Notes: generated by a model not told the origin, from the sequence alone. A stretch of DNA of 64,000 nucleotides from Druceiella hillmani (GCA_039881145.1 JAYKKI010000013.1:41807501-41871500), one strand, 5' to 3'; shown: positions 38,610 through 51,628, counted from the stretch's first letter. Translations and numbers: made by a program.

Positions 38610-39695
38610 AATACAGCATTCAGTAAAGATTGAGAAGTGGCCAAGAACTGGTCGACAACTTGCCTCACTCCAGTCAATCTTCAATGTTTTCAACTGACGA
38701 AAATGCCAACAAAGGAAAATATGACATAAATTGTGAAAAAGAAAACATCATTCAAGCTTAAGAAAGACAGATCAGGATCTTAACATGTCTCAAATTTGTT
38801 TGCATCATTTTGTTGTGTTTTGGGCGTGAGATGCATTGCAGTATGGCTTGCTCCAAAGGATTTTCCCCAGAAAGGTTCCGCTAAGCAGCTAAAGACTAGT
38901 TTGAATGAGCCAGTTTTGATCAAAAATTCATGAAACACATTTTAACGAATAAGGAGACGTTGGTTTACAAGTTTGACATGCTTAACAGCAAGAAAGCTTC
39001 GGAATGGTAATTCAATAGGATACATCATGTCAAAGACACCCAAAAATCAAATTATTGAATATATTTGGCATTAATTTTGTAGAAATTCATTATTGACAAT
39101 TAAATGAAACTATGTGATGTAGTATTATTTCTACTTTCTTTACCACGACCTAGGTTTTGTTGTATTACATCTTCAGGTGGGCTACTAGCAAAGATATGTT
39201 GTAATACAACGAAACCTAGGTCGTGGTAAAGAACTTAAAGAAAGTAGAAATAATACTACATCACGCAGTTTCATTTAATTGTGAATCAAATTATTCTTTG
39301 ACTATAGCCTATTCGCCCGGAATGCCTTCCAGAGAGGAAAACTGTCAACAAACAATATTAATTAGATGTTATGAAGCAGAAAATAAGTTCACTAGAAAAG
39401 GCCACATTCTTGGAATAACACTGCTTGGTTTTTGCACCATGATAATATGCCATTCCAAACATCAACCCTCGTATACCGAGTTTTGACCAAAAACTCAAGT
39501 ATCGATACCGATCCAGAATTCCTCTTGATATGCCTCTTTGTGACCAAGCTCAATTTATCATTTCATGGAAGATATTTTGAGATCATTAAAGCCATAAAAC
39601 AAAATTCGAAGGAGCTGATGGCCATCAAAATGTGCTTTAACAGTATTGCATCAAATGGATTTTTTGAAGGTGACAAAACAAATTTAGCGGTGTAA
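38610..39695 (+). mobile_element. Broken mariner element with nested insertion
   Basis: Mariner transposase pieces in shifting frames: STDENANKGK, FMKHILTNKETLVYKFDMLN and SKKASEW (counterpart of TGDETWVYEYD...SSEW), then after the nested element LFFDYS, WFLHHDNMPFQTS, and a C-terminal SNGFFEGDKTNLAV. The first catalytic Asp region reads NKETLVY where GDETWVY is usual, so it is dead. Frameshifts and stops throughout. The insertion at 39057-39284 splits the body between SEW and FFDY. Confidence 0.8.
39057..39284 (+). mobile_element. Foldback element nested in mariner, with 11-bp target duplication
   Basis: Flanked by the exact 11-bp direct repeat ATCAAATTATT at 39046-39056 and 39285-39295; removing the element and one repeat restores continuous mariner sequence. 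The element starts GAATATATTTGGCATTAATT, contains inverted arms (ATTAAATGAAACTATGTGAT against the 3' TAATACTACATCACGCAG) and a short loop around CTACTAGCAAAGAT. The left end has about 45 bp not mirrored at the right. Confidence 0.88.
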
Positions 39696-39932
39696 TCCAA
39701 TTAAACATTGGTTTTTTAATGAATGATTCTTAGTATTTATTTAATGGAATGTAAATCCTCATTAAAGCCATTCTGTTTCTCTACGTAATTTAATTTTCTG
39801 CAGCCATTTGTTGACCATTGACTACTCCAAGACCAAATGTGCATTGCGTTGTACAATGTATGGTTTCTGTTATACAAACATTTTTTACAAAAGTGAACAT
39901 ATTTTTACATTGAAACATTTTCAAAATCATAC

Positions 39933-40025
39933 CTGAAGCTGTTCTCCAGCCGCCCTGTGTATAGCCCCGTCTACTCCACCCCCGCGCTTCAACTGAGAGT
40001 TTGCAGCATTCACAATTGCATCGAT
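39933..40025 (-). CDS. MACROD-type macro-domain hydrolase, exon 2
   Basis: 31 codons: [20 protein letters not shown] then [11 protein letters not shown]. This is the catalytic loop of MACROD ADP-ribosyl hydrolases. Acceptor atgttgtag and donor gtatga on the minus strand; phase 0 at both ends. Counting from the exon-1 Met, the key residues are N131, N134, D144 and H148, with the same spacing as N171, N174, D184 and H188 that I recall for human MACROD1. Confidence 0.97.
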
Positions 40026-40471
40026 CTACAACATAAAATACTGTAAAAAATACAAGTTTACCAAACTTTCTTTAAAAAATTTACGAAAATTTAAGTAAAT
40101 TTAGTTTTACCATCGTAAAATATCTCCTAGCCTGAAAAGGGACACAGGGCTATAATAATGCACCAAAAAACATGATGATTATATTGCATATGGCCACAGA
40201 ATTTAGCTATGTGACCACTTGTTGGTAAAAATAAAAGAAGATTATATGGCAGACTTGTTGGTAAAAATAAAATAATATTGATTAAATGGCAGTAAATATT
40301 CATTTGTCTGACAAATATGGTCAGAAACAGAGTCATATGTGGCTCTCCATGCATTTGTTTCCTCTTTTAGATTAAAAATGGATTGACAAATGGATTTCAG
40401 TGATAATCACACATTCTATAAATATACAGATAACAATTTTGCAATACACGGAAATTACATCATGACCTTTG

Positions 40472-40475
<4 letters not shown>

Positions 40476-40516
<41 letters not shown>
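40476..40516. repeat. (TA)n microsatellite
   Basis: Pure dinucleotide run. Confidence 0.97.
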
Positions 40517-40520
<4 letters not shown>

Positions 40521-43008
40521 TATATTTGGTGCATGCACAAGGCAAATGGTTGATAATTATGATACTACGCACATCCAAATATTCCACTTCATGTTCCCTA
40601 CCTACCAGGAATGAAGCAAGTAACAATCGGAAGTAATTGGTGTGTTATTTTTGTGACCACACATAAGTTTTTCCAAACACTGTATATGTGGACGTTAAAG
40701 TAATGAAGAAATAAAAATGTCCATATTTCACCATCAATGATAATAAGGTGTTTGCAACATGTGTAAAAATAAACACCTGATTAATGTACGTCATAGTTTT
40801 CAAGTCATGGATAATGATGAATGACGTTTAAATGCAATAAATTGGGTATAAATATTTTTATTCAATGATTGAAATAAAATTTTCCACCAATCAACTTCAA
40901 GTCATTGTGTGTCAAAAGTAATTAGATAAGATATTCCATTCCCTAAAATTGAATTCCATACTATAATATTTATTGGTAACCATAGAATGGCGAAGATTGT
41001 GAAAGATATAGATCCTCTCTTTTTCGATTTCATTATTTGTTTGCGGCATTATGACTTCATGATTACATATGATATGACTTAGTGTTTTGGTGTGAAGCTT
41101 TGCGGGAAAGCAATAAAATTCTGTTTTTTTAGGTTAAAACACATCTTTTGGGGAAAATACCATAATTTTTGGTTACTCAGATACATTTCCAGTAATTTTA
41201 GACATTTTTTAAAAAATTGTCAAATACCCTATTATGCTATTTCCCTTAATAATAAATAATTGCCTGATCGCCGTCAATTCAAAATTATTTTTAGAAATAA
41301 CGATTGCGGACTGTTCTAAAGAGATGTAGACTCTTACAATGGAGTCTGGTCTACAAGCTACATTTTACATTTATAGATGGCGGCCTTTTATTTTACGATC
41401 ATATTAATAATACTTTTAAAGACTGCATTTAGGGTACTCGAGAATTTTACAATAGCAACCACATTTCTCAAAATATTAGAGGACAATCAAAAAAATTAAT
41501 AATTTTGTTGAATTTTTAAAAATTATACCTTCGAAAGAAATTATTTGGGTAAACTGGGTTCTAGTTTACCCAAATTTAAATCATTTGGGAACTTAGATTT
41601 TCTATTTTGGATAAAAATCTCAAATTATTTACTTTTCTCTACTAAATGGGAAAAGAATTAGAAGAACAATGAATTTTACACAAACTTTAACAGTATCCAT
41701 AGAGGGCAAAAGTTGTATTCCAGCAATTGAATAAAAGCATTTAAGAACTTGCTCTTTTCTCTTGAAAGTGTTTTTTTATTCTTTTCCTATCTTTTTTGAA
41801 CAAATTATCAGTTAGATCTTTTGGAATAACGTTCATAGAAATCTGGAAGAATCCTCTTCAAAATGCTTCGACACAATTTAGGAAAAAAATATTCTTCCCA
41901 TAATTTTATATTGAAAATCATGTTTAAAAATAATATTTTCACATTCTTTTAATCTGATCGCCATTCTGTTAAAAATGGAAAAATATCTAATGTAGAAGTG
42001 TTTTATTTAGTTAATAATATAAAAAGAGTCTGCCTAGGGCATGCTGCACACGCCCTTGATAGGTTTCCTAGCCATAAATACGAAACTCTGTAGCACAAAG
42101 ATAACTGTTCACCTTGATAAAACTTTGTCTCTGTATGAAAAAGTTTAGTAAAAGTACAGTCAAAAACACCTCAAGATTTACACTATAGTTACAAATCTCG
42201 TCCCTATGCTGCTGAGATAAGGTTGAGTGAAAATTCAAAATTTAAAGTGCTGTCGGCTGTGTTTATATACTAAATTACACTTGATTTTATCTCTTTATTT
42301 CATGCATATATACACAGTTAGCATAATGTCTGGTATACCGCCCTTTTCATGTTAAAAGATAAAGACACATTGCACACATGCATTTTATTCAAGTTATTTG
42401 TATAGAGTTTCTATGAACTACAAGCTACAAACAGCTACATTTACAACCAGCCTACCAAACTAACCAGCCTAACAAACTACTAAAACGAACCAGCTACATT
42501 TTATAAGTAAACCATTAATAAAACTAAAATGTACTAGTAAATGTACTAAAAAACTACTAGAGGCTACTTAGCTGCAATACTTTTCCTTTTAATTTCTTTG
42601 TATATACCATTATTATGAATACTCTATTTATATTTTATCTATTAAATGCTTACTCAGATATTTAAAAATAGTGGCTTAGTTGGTAGGGGATGGGGATGCA
42701 TAATTTTAACAAAAACAACCTAAAAAAACTTAATATTTAATTTTAAAACTTAATATTTAATAAATTGGATCCCCGCATCGAAAAAGTATTCATGACATAC
42801 ACTCAATTTTTTAAAAACTTGTGCAATGAGATTTTTACACCAAAAAATTCAAACCAACTTCACACATTAACACATGTAGGGGATGTCTCCATAATAAACT
42901 TTGTAGGCATTACAAATATGTAAAACAATGCCAAATTTCAGGTCCATAGCACTAATAGTTTGCAAATAAAACGGCTAACACATACAGAGGGACATGGCAT
43001 GGCAATAT

Positions 43009-43366
<358 letters not shown>

Positions 43367-43794
43367 GTGGAAGCTTCAAAAACTAGTAATCATAAGCTTT
43401 CAAATGAACTATTGCATTTTTATATTGAAATATTTCTATTTGAACAATATGGAAACGAAAAAACAAATATTCAGATAGTTGTTGATAATAAAATATTATT
43501 TAATTTTTTTATTTTTATGAAATCATTTATCACAGAAGTAGTTCTTAACAATCTTTTGTAAATAAGAACTTTAAGCTAAAAAGGAAGAACTTTTTAGTTA
43601 GAAAAAACGTTAAAGGTTAGAAGCTTAAAGCTCTTTTGATGAAGCATCTAATGGCATGTTTGGAAGGGGGTTAAAATATTCTAATGGCACATTGTGACGT
43701 GCGTTTCGGCCTGCTTTGAGTCTTGTCGGCTCTTTTGACTTAATTCGGCCAGCTTCACATTGTGTCGGCTAACAGTATTATAAAATTAAAAGGA

Positions 43795-44285
43795 TCTTAA
43801 TAGACCGACAGACAGACAACGAAGTGATAATTCATTGTATGTCTATCAGTCTGTCAAGATCCTTTTCCTCAGGAACGTGTGGAGGTTTATGATCCCTTGG
43901 AGCTGTAAAAAATCATGCTTCTAAGATAATGCAATCAAGAAGAATCCTAAAATACGGCCATTTATGCCATATATTTTCACTCGCAAATAAATCAAAACCT
44001 ATATGGTACTTCTCGTTGACATAGAATCATGAAATTTGGCAAGAAGTAAGGTCTCACAGCACAAATTGGAAATTGCTAATTTGTAGTTATATCACATAAA
44101 TACTTATCTGTGAAAGGTGTAGTAGCCAATATATAATTGTTTAAATAACTAATATAAAATAAAATATACATTTTTTGAATAACTTAATAGGAATATTATG
44201 TACCATTAAAAGTTTATAAATGCCAAAATGTGTATGGAACCTTCGTAGTGCAAGTTACACTCGTGCTTGACAGTTTTTATTTTGT
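43795..44285 (+). mobile_element. Lepidopteran-type dispersed repeat, diverged
   Basis: Ordered segments: GACAGACAGACAACGAAGTG, then TCAGGAACGTG, TCATGAAATTTGGCAAGAAG, and a closing GTATGGAACCTTCGTAGTGC..CTCGTGCTTGACAGTTTTT. This order resembles the 3' part of a repeat I know from many moth and butterfly genomes. A short inverted repeat AAAAGGATCTT/AAGATCCTTTT surrounds the GACAGAC block. Identification is from memory of the family, not a search. Confidence 0.55.
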
Positions 44286-44344
44286 TTCACATTAACATGC
44301 TCAACATATTTATTGTAAGTTAAGTAAGCATTTAATAGATAAAA

Positions 44345-44430
44345 TATAAATAAATAAATAACTTCAAATAGTTCATTTTTTAGTAACCAGTAAATAAATA
44401 ACTTCAAATAGTCCATTTTCTAGTAACCGG
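44345..44430. repeat. Short tandem duplication, about 46 bp x 2
   Basis: ATAAATAACTTCAAATAGT, CATTTT and AGTAACC recur in order, with point differences. Confidence 0.7.
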
Positions 44431-44698
44431 TATAACAAGAAGGAAACTACTTTAAGATCGATAGGGGGACTATGCTTTAAGATATAGATAAGATTTACGA
44501 TAAGGAGTCGAGAGTCAGATATTAAAGATACTATTAACTTGGGTTGATATGGAGAGTTTAGTCCCAAATTGTGATAATACAATGTACTATATAGCAGCCA
44601 GACGAAAATGTAATCTTTCTATGAGAGCTGATGTAAAGGTGTAGCAAAGAGTTAACTGAAGCAGTGCAAAAATACAGATCGATAGATATATTTTTCGA

Positions 44699-44925
44699 CA
44701 AAGATCACAACTTAAATACTGCATGAAAAATAGAATTCAGTATCTTTATTTTAAATAGATTAACTTTTTTAAAATCTTTATACAATTGTTGACCTTTTAA
44801 AGGCCACTGATAAAGATCACAACTTAAATACTGCATGAAAAATAAAATTCAGTATCTTTATTTTAAATAAATTAACTTTTTTAAAACCATTATACAATTG
44901 TTACCTTTTAAAGGCCAATTGATAT
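44699..44925. repeat. 114-bp tandem duplication (2 copies)
   Basis: Both copies begin AAAGATCACAACTTAAATAC and include CCTTTTAAAGGCCA near the end, with few differences. Confidence 0.88.
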
Positions 44926-45711
44926 ATATGTCAGTACATTCGATTTGACATGATTGTTTAAGGAAACATTGAAGAGGAAAATGTAAAGTGGGAAAAAAGG
45001 ACTTTCTATTTTTAGTTAATTTCCTGCTAAAGGAATTTTACTTTCCGTTGTTAATGTAAATATGTATGTGCATGAGGTAAATAAATGGCTGATGCAAAAG
45101 GAAATACATTTAATTTTAATGTAATTTGACTTTTTACAAACTTTTAGGTACATTTATTCTTTCCAAACTTTTGCTTCCGATTTTGCCAGTTTGTTTTCAG
45201 TTGAGGTAGCAGGTATTGTCCCTGATCCAATGATACTATTATAACATCCGTCTTATGAAAATGTTAAATTTATTGCTGTTTAGGGCTCAGTCCACTAAGA
45301 AAAGTTTTTCAAAATTCAACCCCTAAAGTTGTGAGAATAGGGGCAGATGATTGTGTAGGAATTTGGAAATAATTAAATTTCGAGACAAGAAAATTTGTAT
45401 TTAGATTTTCGAAGAGAAATAAAGAAATAAAAAATGCAGTCATAGTCTCTTTTTGTCTGGGCAAAGCCGGGATGGGCCATTAGTAGTTTTAATATGCACG
45501 TTGCAACATTTCTTGACATGTTGCCTTAAACAATTTTAATTATTGACTAAAAAACACTAAGTTTCAAACAACAGATATTATGTCATTTATCAGGACAAAA
45601 CGCAGCCTTTACAAGGGCACGTTGAAAGTTCTTAGTCTGGCAGTGAAAAACTCAACTTTTTAGTTCAATAATGTCTCCTTTCAGTTTTTTCGCACTTTGA
45701 CCAAAGACTTT

Positions 45712-45755
45712 ACTGAATTGCACTTTAGGGTTTAATCCCTAAAGTACAATTCAGA
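45712..45755. repeat. 44-bp hairpin
   Basis: CTGAATTGCACTTTAGGG pairs with CCCTAAAGTACAATTCAG around a short TTTAATC loop; one mismatch. Confidence 0.85.
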
Positions 45756-45932
45756 AAGGTCTGCAAAATACCCATTTATGGCTACTAACAGATTTGGAAG
45801 GGGTTTTTTTTGGCTTTAGAATACCTATTCTATCTACCTAGAAGTCAGACGATAGTTGAAATTTTAAATTCACGGAGTCGGAACATTAACTTTCTTGTAC
45901 TTGACTGAGCAGAAAAAAAGCAAACTATATAC

Positions 45933-46152
45933 CAATTAAATGAAACTACGTGATGTAGTATTATTTCTACTTTCTTTAATTTCTTTATCACAACCTAGGT
46001 TTCGTTGTATTGCAACATCTTCAGGTGGGCTATTAGCAAAGATCTTTGCTAATATTCCACCTGAAGATGTTGTAATACAACGAAAGCTAGGTCGTGGTAA
46101 AGAAATTAAAGAAAGTAGAAATAATACTACATCACGTAGTTTCATTTAATTG
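45933..46152. mobile_element. Complete palindromic foldback element
   Basis: 220-bp near-perfect palindrome centred between 46042 and 46043 on AAAGATCTTT. Arms begin CAATTAAATGAAACTACGTG. Because of the symmetry both strands carry a 69-codon open frame starting MKLRDVVLFLLSLISL. It abuts the tandem array of half-elements to its right. Confidence 0.92.
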
Positions 46153-47404
46153 TGAGAAAATTCATAGTTAAAAGATGATATTGTTTATAATGTTAAGAAT
46201 GGAATAGTTACAAAAGAAGTCTATTTAAGTGAGGGGTTTCAGGACCAACTGATATAGGGCTCTGTTACAGTTGCATACTCCATATTTTTTTGTAGATTTA
46301 AATTGAATATATTTGGCGTTAATCTTTGCTAATAGCCCACCTGAAGATGTTGTAATACAACGAAACATAGGTCGTGGTCAAGAACTTAAAGAAAGTAAAA
46401 ATAATACTACATCACATATTTTCATTTAATTGTGAGAAAATTCATAGTTAAAAGATGATATTGTTTATAATGTTAAGAATAGAATAGTTACCAAACAAGT
46501 CTATTTAAGTGAGGGGTTTCAGGACCAACTGATATAGGGCTGTGTTACAGTTGCATACTCCATATTTTTTTGTCGATTTAAATTGAATATATTTGGCGTT
46601 AATCTTTGCTAATAGCCCACCTGAAGATGTTGTAATACAACGAAACCTAGGTGTGGTAAAGAACTTAAAGAAAGTAAAAATAATACTACATCACGTAGTT
46701 TCATTTAATTGTGAGAAAATTCATAGTTAAAAGATGATATTGTTTATAATGTTAAGAATGGAATAGTTACAAAAGAAGTCTATTTAAGTGAGGGGTTTCA
46801 GGACCAACTGATATAGGGCTCTGTTACAGTTGCATACTCCATATTTTTTTGTAGATTTAAATTGAATATATTTGGCGTTAATCTTTGCTAATAGCCCACC
46901 TGAAGATGTTGTAATACAACGAAACATAGGTCGTGGTCAAGAACTTAAAGAAAGTAAAAATAATACTACATCACATATTTTCATTTAATTGTGAGAAAAT
47001 TCATAGTTAAAAGATGATATTGTTTATAATGTTAAGAATAGAATAGTTACAAAAGAAGTCTATTTAAGTGAGGGGTTTCAGGACCAACTGATATAGGGCT
47101 GTGTTACAGTTGCATACTCCATATTTTTTTGTCGATTTAAATTGAATATATTTGGCGTTAATCTTTGCTAATAGCCCACCTGAAGATGTTGTAATACAAC
47201 GAAACCTAGGTGTGGTAAAGAACTTAAAGAAAGTAAAAATAATACTACATCACGTAGTTTCATTTAATTGTGAGAAAATTCATAGTTAAAAGATGATATT
47301 GTTTATAATGTTAAGAATGGAATAGTTACAAAAGAAGTCTATTTAAGTGAGGGGTTTCAGGACCAACTGATATAGGGCTCTGTTACAGTTGCATACTCCA
47401 TATT
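46151..47404. repeat. About 280-bp tandem array (4.5 units) with two alternating types
   Basis: TGTGAGAAAATTCATAG recurs at 46151, 46431, 46710, 46990 and 47269, spaced 280, 279, 280, 279. Each unit joins one arm of the foldback element to a segment ending GTTGCATACTCCATATT. Two unit types alternate: one with CATAGGTCGTGGTC and CACATATTTT, the other with CCTAGGTGTGG and CACGTAGTTT. The real period is therefore a 559-bp dimer. Confidence 0.93.
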
Positions 47405-47751
47405 AGTAGAAGGCGTACAATGACGTTTTTTATTAACAAACCAAAAACGGATATATGAGATAGACTGATTGGATGACTAAGTAGTAGAATTTAATACACG
47501 CAAAAGAAAATAGAAAAGAAAGTAATATAAACGAAATATATACTTTTAATGTGAAATGCTTAGAAACAATTGACGAATAAAATATATTAGTAAAAAGTTT
47601 TAAAAAATTTTACTCACTTTCCCAAAAATTTTATAACCTTTTAAAGATGTCAATATTATCCATTTTAAAATATTGAAATATTTTTATTGTACTTAAAATA
47701 ATGGTTAAAGGTGCAATCGATCTCAATTCAGGCAAGGGGTTTACCTTCATA

Positions 47752-48098
47752 GTCTCAGATATTATTCAATTGCATATATGTTAAAATTCAAGGCAACGCA
47801 TATTTTTCAGTTTCGTCCAAAAAAATTCTAGGAAAGATGGCATCATGAGTGCCATTTCCGGGGTGCAATTTTCGGTAAAATTTTAAAATGCTCATATCTC
47901 TGAAACGGCTCAAGATTTTGGATTTTTTTTTATTTTAAAGACAAAAAAACTAACCCAAAATCTTGAGCCGTTTCAGAGAAATGCCATCTTTGGAGGCCCA
48001 TATCTCGGAATCAGAATTTTTTTGGACGAAACTAAAAAATATGGGTATATTTTTTTACCTTCAATTTTAAGATATATGAAATTAATAACATCGGAGAC
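47752..48098. repeat. Large imperfect inverted repeat (foldback)
   Basis: Perfect 22-bp inner arms: CTGAAACGGCTCAAGATTTT plus GG at 47900-47921 and its complement at 47955-47976. Homology extends outward (CAGTTTCGTCCAAAAAAATT against its diverged complement, and GTCTC..GAGAC at the ends). The left arm has about 25 bp extra. Confidence 0.85.
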
Positions 48099-50274
48099 TA
48101 CAAAACATTTTTTTCTTTGCTTGCTGTAATTGCAACGAATCACACCTAAAATATTATTCAATACCAAATTAAACTATTAGTTATGCAATGGTGACTAATA
48201 AAGTCTAACAAATTATTCACTACATGATATTTTTAAATAAAATATATATTTCCCGAGAAAAATAGTGTAGTATAATTATGTAAAAATTACAATAATAACT
48301 ATGGTTTCCATAAAAAAAGATTGATCAGCTGTGAGTCAGATCTGTGCACTGAGAGTTCCATTATCAAAGAAAATTGTGTAATCAATATTTGAATATCACA
48401 TAACCGAAGAAAATTCTGAGTTTAATAACCAAAGCGAATGGGATCATTTTGAAGCAAATAGGACCATCTCGTAATTAGCTATTACTTTTTCTATGTTTAT
48501 TAGATGTATAACGTAATAATAATTTTTTACTGTGATATTAATTGAAACATATTAACATTGCTATAAATATTTTTATGATTGATTTATATTATATATTAGA
48601 AACGTTTAGTGTAATCATTCTTTTAATTAATTAAACTTGTTGGAAATTGGGAAAGTGTTAATAAAAATACATAATTATAAAAAGTGCTAATTTTCTTGTA
48701 ATCTATATTCCGTAATATTTTCCAAGTATTTCATGTAAAACTTTGAAACACCATTTTGCAATTAGTTTGTGATTCGCTTTAATTTCATATCTTTAGTGTC
48801 TTGATTTACAAAACTTTTTGAATGAATTAAAAAGTGTTTTTATCTTGACTACAGTCTATGGGGTAGCAAATGGTTCAAGATTTAGATAGACGTTTAAATG
48901 ATTAAAATTATTATGCTGTCAGCTGGGGATCTTTTATATTATTTAACTAAATGTAATTTAGCAAGAAATATATTTTAGCAAAAGTAAATTTTTCATACAA
49001 TTTGATTTGTTCTGATTTAATTAAAAGAATGATTAGACTAAACATTGTTCAGGATAGACCCAAGAACTGTTCACTGTTTATATTAAAAAAAATTAATTTT
49101 CCATAAAAATTGAATTTTTGCAATGGATTTACGTGTTGCAATTTTTTCCACTTTATCACCATGTGATTAAATACTGTACTTGCAAATTATAACACAAATT
49201 GATAAATATTAAACAAAAAAGCCTAGAATACATAAAACAGTAAAGAATAAAAATTGCATAAAAAAACGTTTGGAATGTGTGCCTGCCATTTGTCAGCAAT
49301 AAATCCTTGTTTTATTCATAAAATCACTGACTGCAATTACTTTTGTTAAATACATTCGTTTAAGTATATTCTTTTTTTTGGAAAAGTGAATTTTCCACTG
49401 TCGTTAGAATGCAGTTATAACAAAAAATTGAATAAAAACTTGTCAAGTACTAGTAGAACTCACACTACGAGGATTCTGTGCACATTAAGGCTCCCGTAAA
49501 GATAAATAGAGATACATGTAATAGAATTATATAGAAGGGTATATAGAATTTCCATTTAAAAATTTAAAAAAATTAATTTTTCGTAATGTGATTATATAGC
49601 CATATATATTTACATTGCAAAATTATAATTTTTAATTTCTTTGCATACTATAATTTTCACAGGTGTAAAAACATGATGCTTGTTTAAAAAATTATAGACC
49701 TAGTATAATGGCTATACAATCTGTATAGCCACTGTATCTGTACAACCTTTGCACAGGTTTCTAAAAACCCTATTTTCTTCATAATTTTAGGTTGAGTAGT
49801 TTCAGAAATGGAGTTGGGGTCAAATATTTTTCTGGGCTATTTTTTATATCTTTTTGAAGACTTAAAACTAAGAAGGAAATATTTCATTAGCCCGAAACCG
49901 CCCATTACATATGGAATTTAAAAAATAATATGAGTACCTAATTTGCCTCATCTAAAATTTCCTTATAAATACGTCAAGCATTTTCCGAGAAAAAACGGCT
50001 GACAGATACGTGAGGGATCTTATTAGTTTCCGTTTTTCCTTTATAGGTATGAAACCCTCAAGGTTTCGCGGTTTATTATGGAAACATTAAACATTACGCC
50101 GTTATAACGAGAAAATAAGAATAAATTTATGAAATAAATTACAATGATATTTTTCCCTTCTATACATAATTTATTATTCTCGTAACGGACAATCATCCTA
50201 GTTCATCACCGATGCGATAAGCCGGATGATAACATCTGCAAAATTTGTAAACAAAAATAAATTATGTATTTTAC

Positions 50275-50649
50275 CTCCAATTTCGTTATGTCTCCACGGA
50301 ATAATGAAACCTTATTAGCCAATTGCTTATTAAGCGATGGATTAATAGTAATCTTTCCAATCTCTTTCAAATCTTCCGCCGTTGGCTTCGTTTTATTTAC
50401 GACGTTATTTTTAACCGCATACTCGGACCATTTCTCTACTCCGTCTAGTGTTATAAATTCATTAGTTTTGTAGAATTTTCTTTTTTTCTCCAGTGGTGCG
50501 TTCAAATAGAAGTCTTTTTCTGATTTCCAATCTGTACTAGACATTGTGGCTGTGCCAAAGCGTTCAGCTTTAACGTATACGTTGACAAACTGACGGTATA
50601 ACGTAAAATGCCGGCTGATAGAACCGGGTGACAAAGAAGTAAATGCCAT
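50275..50649 (-). CDS. MACROD-type macro-domain hydrolase, exon 1
   Basis: The gene is complement(join(27183..27484, 35683..35758, 39933..40025, 50275..50649)), 281 aa; all phases agree. MACROD enzymes remove mono-ADP-ribose from acidic protein residues and hydrolyse O-acetyl-ADP-ribose. Exon 1 gives the N-terminus and the pre-domain helix region (KKRKFYKTNEFITLD, then VSLFRGDITKLE) that precedes the macro domain in MACROD1/2. Start chosen at 50649, the first ATG; the frame is open a little further up only through a TTG. Residues 1-35 hold Arg, Lys, Ser and Thr and only one acidic residue, as in a mitochondrial presequence. A second ATG at 50544 (Met36) would give a shorter form without it. 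Minus strand, tail-to-tail with par-1. Confidence 0.93.
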
Positions 50650-51331
50650 GTTCAATTTTGTTTTGAAGTGCTGTCAAAAATGTTGCCAGATCTTAAAAAA
50701 TCATGCATAAAAAAATATGTGCGTATTTTTTAAATTAATGTATCGAAGTTGGTAGACTCACCTATTTTATGGAGAAAATCTTTCTTTATACTAATTTATA
50801 TTTTATAACTGTTTTCACAATTAATGGTTATAGGTATAAACTCTGAAAACAGGTTGTTCTTTATTCAAGCAATGATAAATTAATTTAAGACGATGCGATA
50901 TTAATTTATAATTTTAATTTCGTATCTCGCTTTATAAGATTACATTAAGCCGACCAGGTCCCATTGAGATATTGTAAGATATTATTATAATTATATAACA
51001 TGGATTGAGCTGCTACTTTTAAATTTATCATTCACAATTTAGATAGCCTAAAAAAATGTATGGTTACATTTAATTGTGGAAGACAGACATTTAAACAGTT
51101 TCATATTATTTTGAAAATAATTTTATTATTTCAACTAATAACATTTATAACACGTCATTAATATTTATAGATCTTTATTTCACAAGGTTGCAAACTTCTT
51201 TTTCTGTGCATGTACCTACAAAAATATTATGTTCGTGTATGTTCAGTCTGGCACCAGTTGATTATACTGACCGTGATAATAATTGATTGATACATGGTAT
51301 TACACGATTAGTCTGATATCAGTCAAATTCA
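50650..51331. other. Region upstream of the macro-domain gene
   Basis: Should contain its promoter, but I see no clear TATA box or known motif. AT-rich, no gene. Confidence 0.5.
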
Positions 51332-51388
51332 TTAGTTTGGGCCACTTTGAGACCTCTTGTCTTGGCATAAGTGGGATATATGTATAAG

Positions 51389-51444
<56 letters not shown>

Positions 51445-51628
51445 TATATTCTTGATTCTTCAATTCGTTCATTTTGTTGTTCTCCAGTTTCTCACGATGC
51501 TCATTCTCGTTCGTTAGGAACATAAACGTGTTTCGTGCTTTCTGAATGTTTCTTTTTTTCATTTTTTTTTGTTTTCGCCGTTTTGCTTCAGAACTGGCAA
51601 GATCTCCTCCTCTTTTACGTTTGGGCAT
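51332..51628 (-). CDS. Basic ORF, possibly transposon-derived
   Basis: 98 codons starting MPKRKRGGDLASSEAKRRKQ with many Lys/Arg and a charged helical stretch (NENEHREKLENNKMNELKN), then running into a (TA)n tract that codes Tyr-Ile repeats and ends SQSGPN. The Ser-x-Glu-Ala-Lys/Arg-rich start recalls the basic N-termini of Helitron replicase proteins, but no catalytic domain follows, so this is a weak resemblance. Upstream on the same strand are a TATA box and many heat-shock elements. Could be the surviving 5' end of a mobile element. Confidence 0.35.
51394..51449. repeat. (TA)n microsatellite
   Basis: Dinucleotide tract inside the basic ORF at 51332-51628. Confidence 0.95.

Larger units (their letters stand above)
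35759..39932 (-). other. Intron 2 of the macro-domain gene (4.2 kb)
   Basis: Contains the repeat at 36981-37400, a BEL/Pao-like fragment and a broken mariner with a nested foldback element. The rest is unremarkable AT-rich sequence. Confidence 0.85.
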
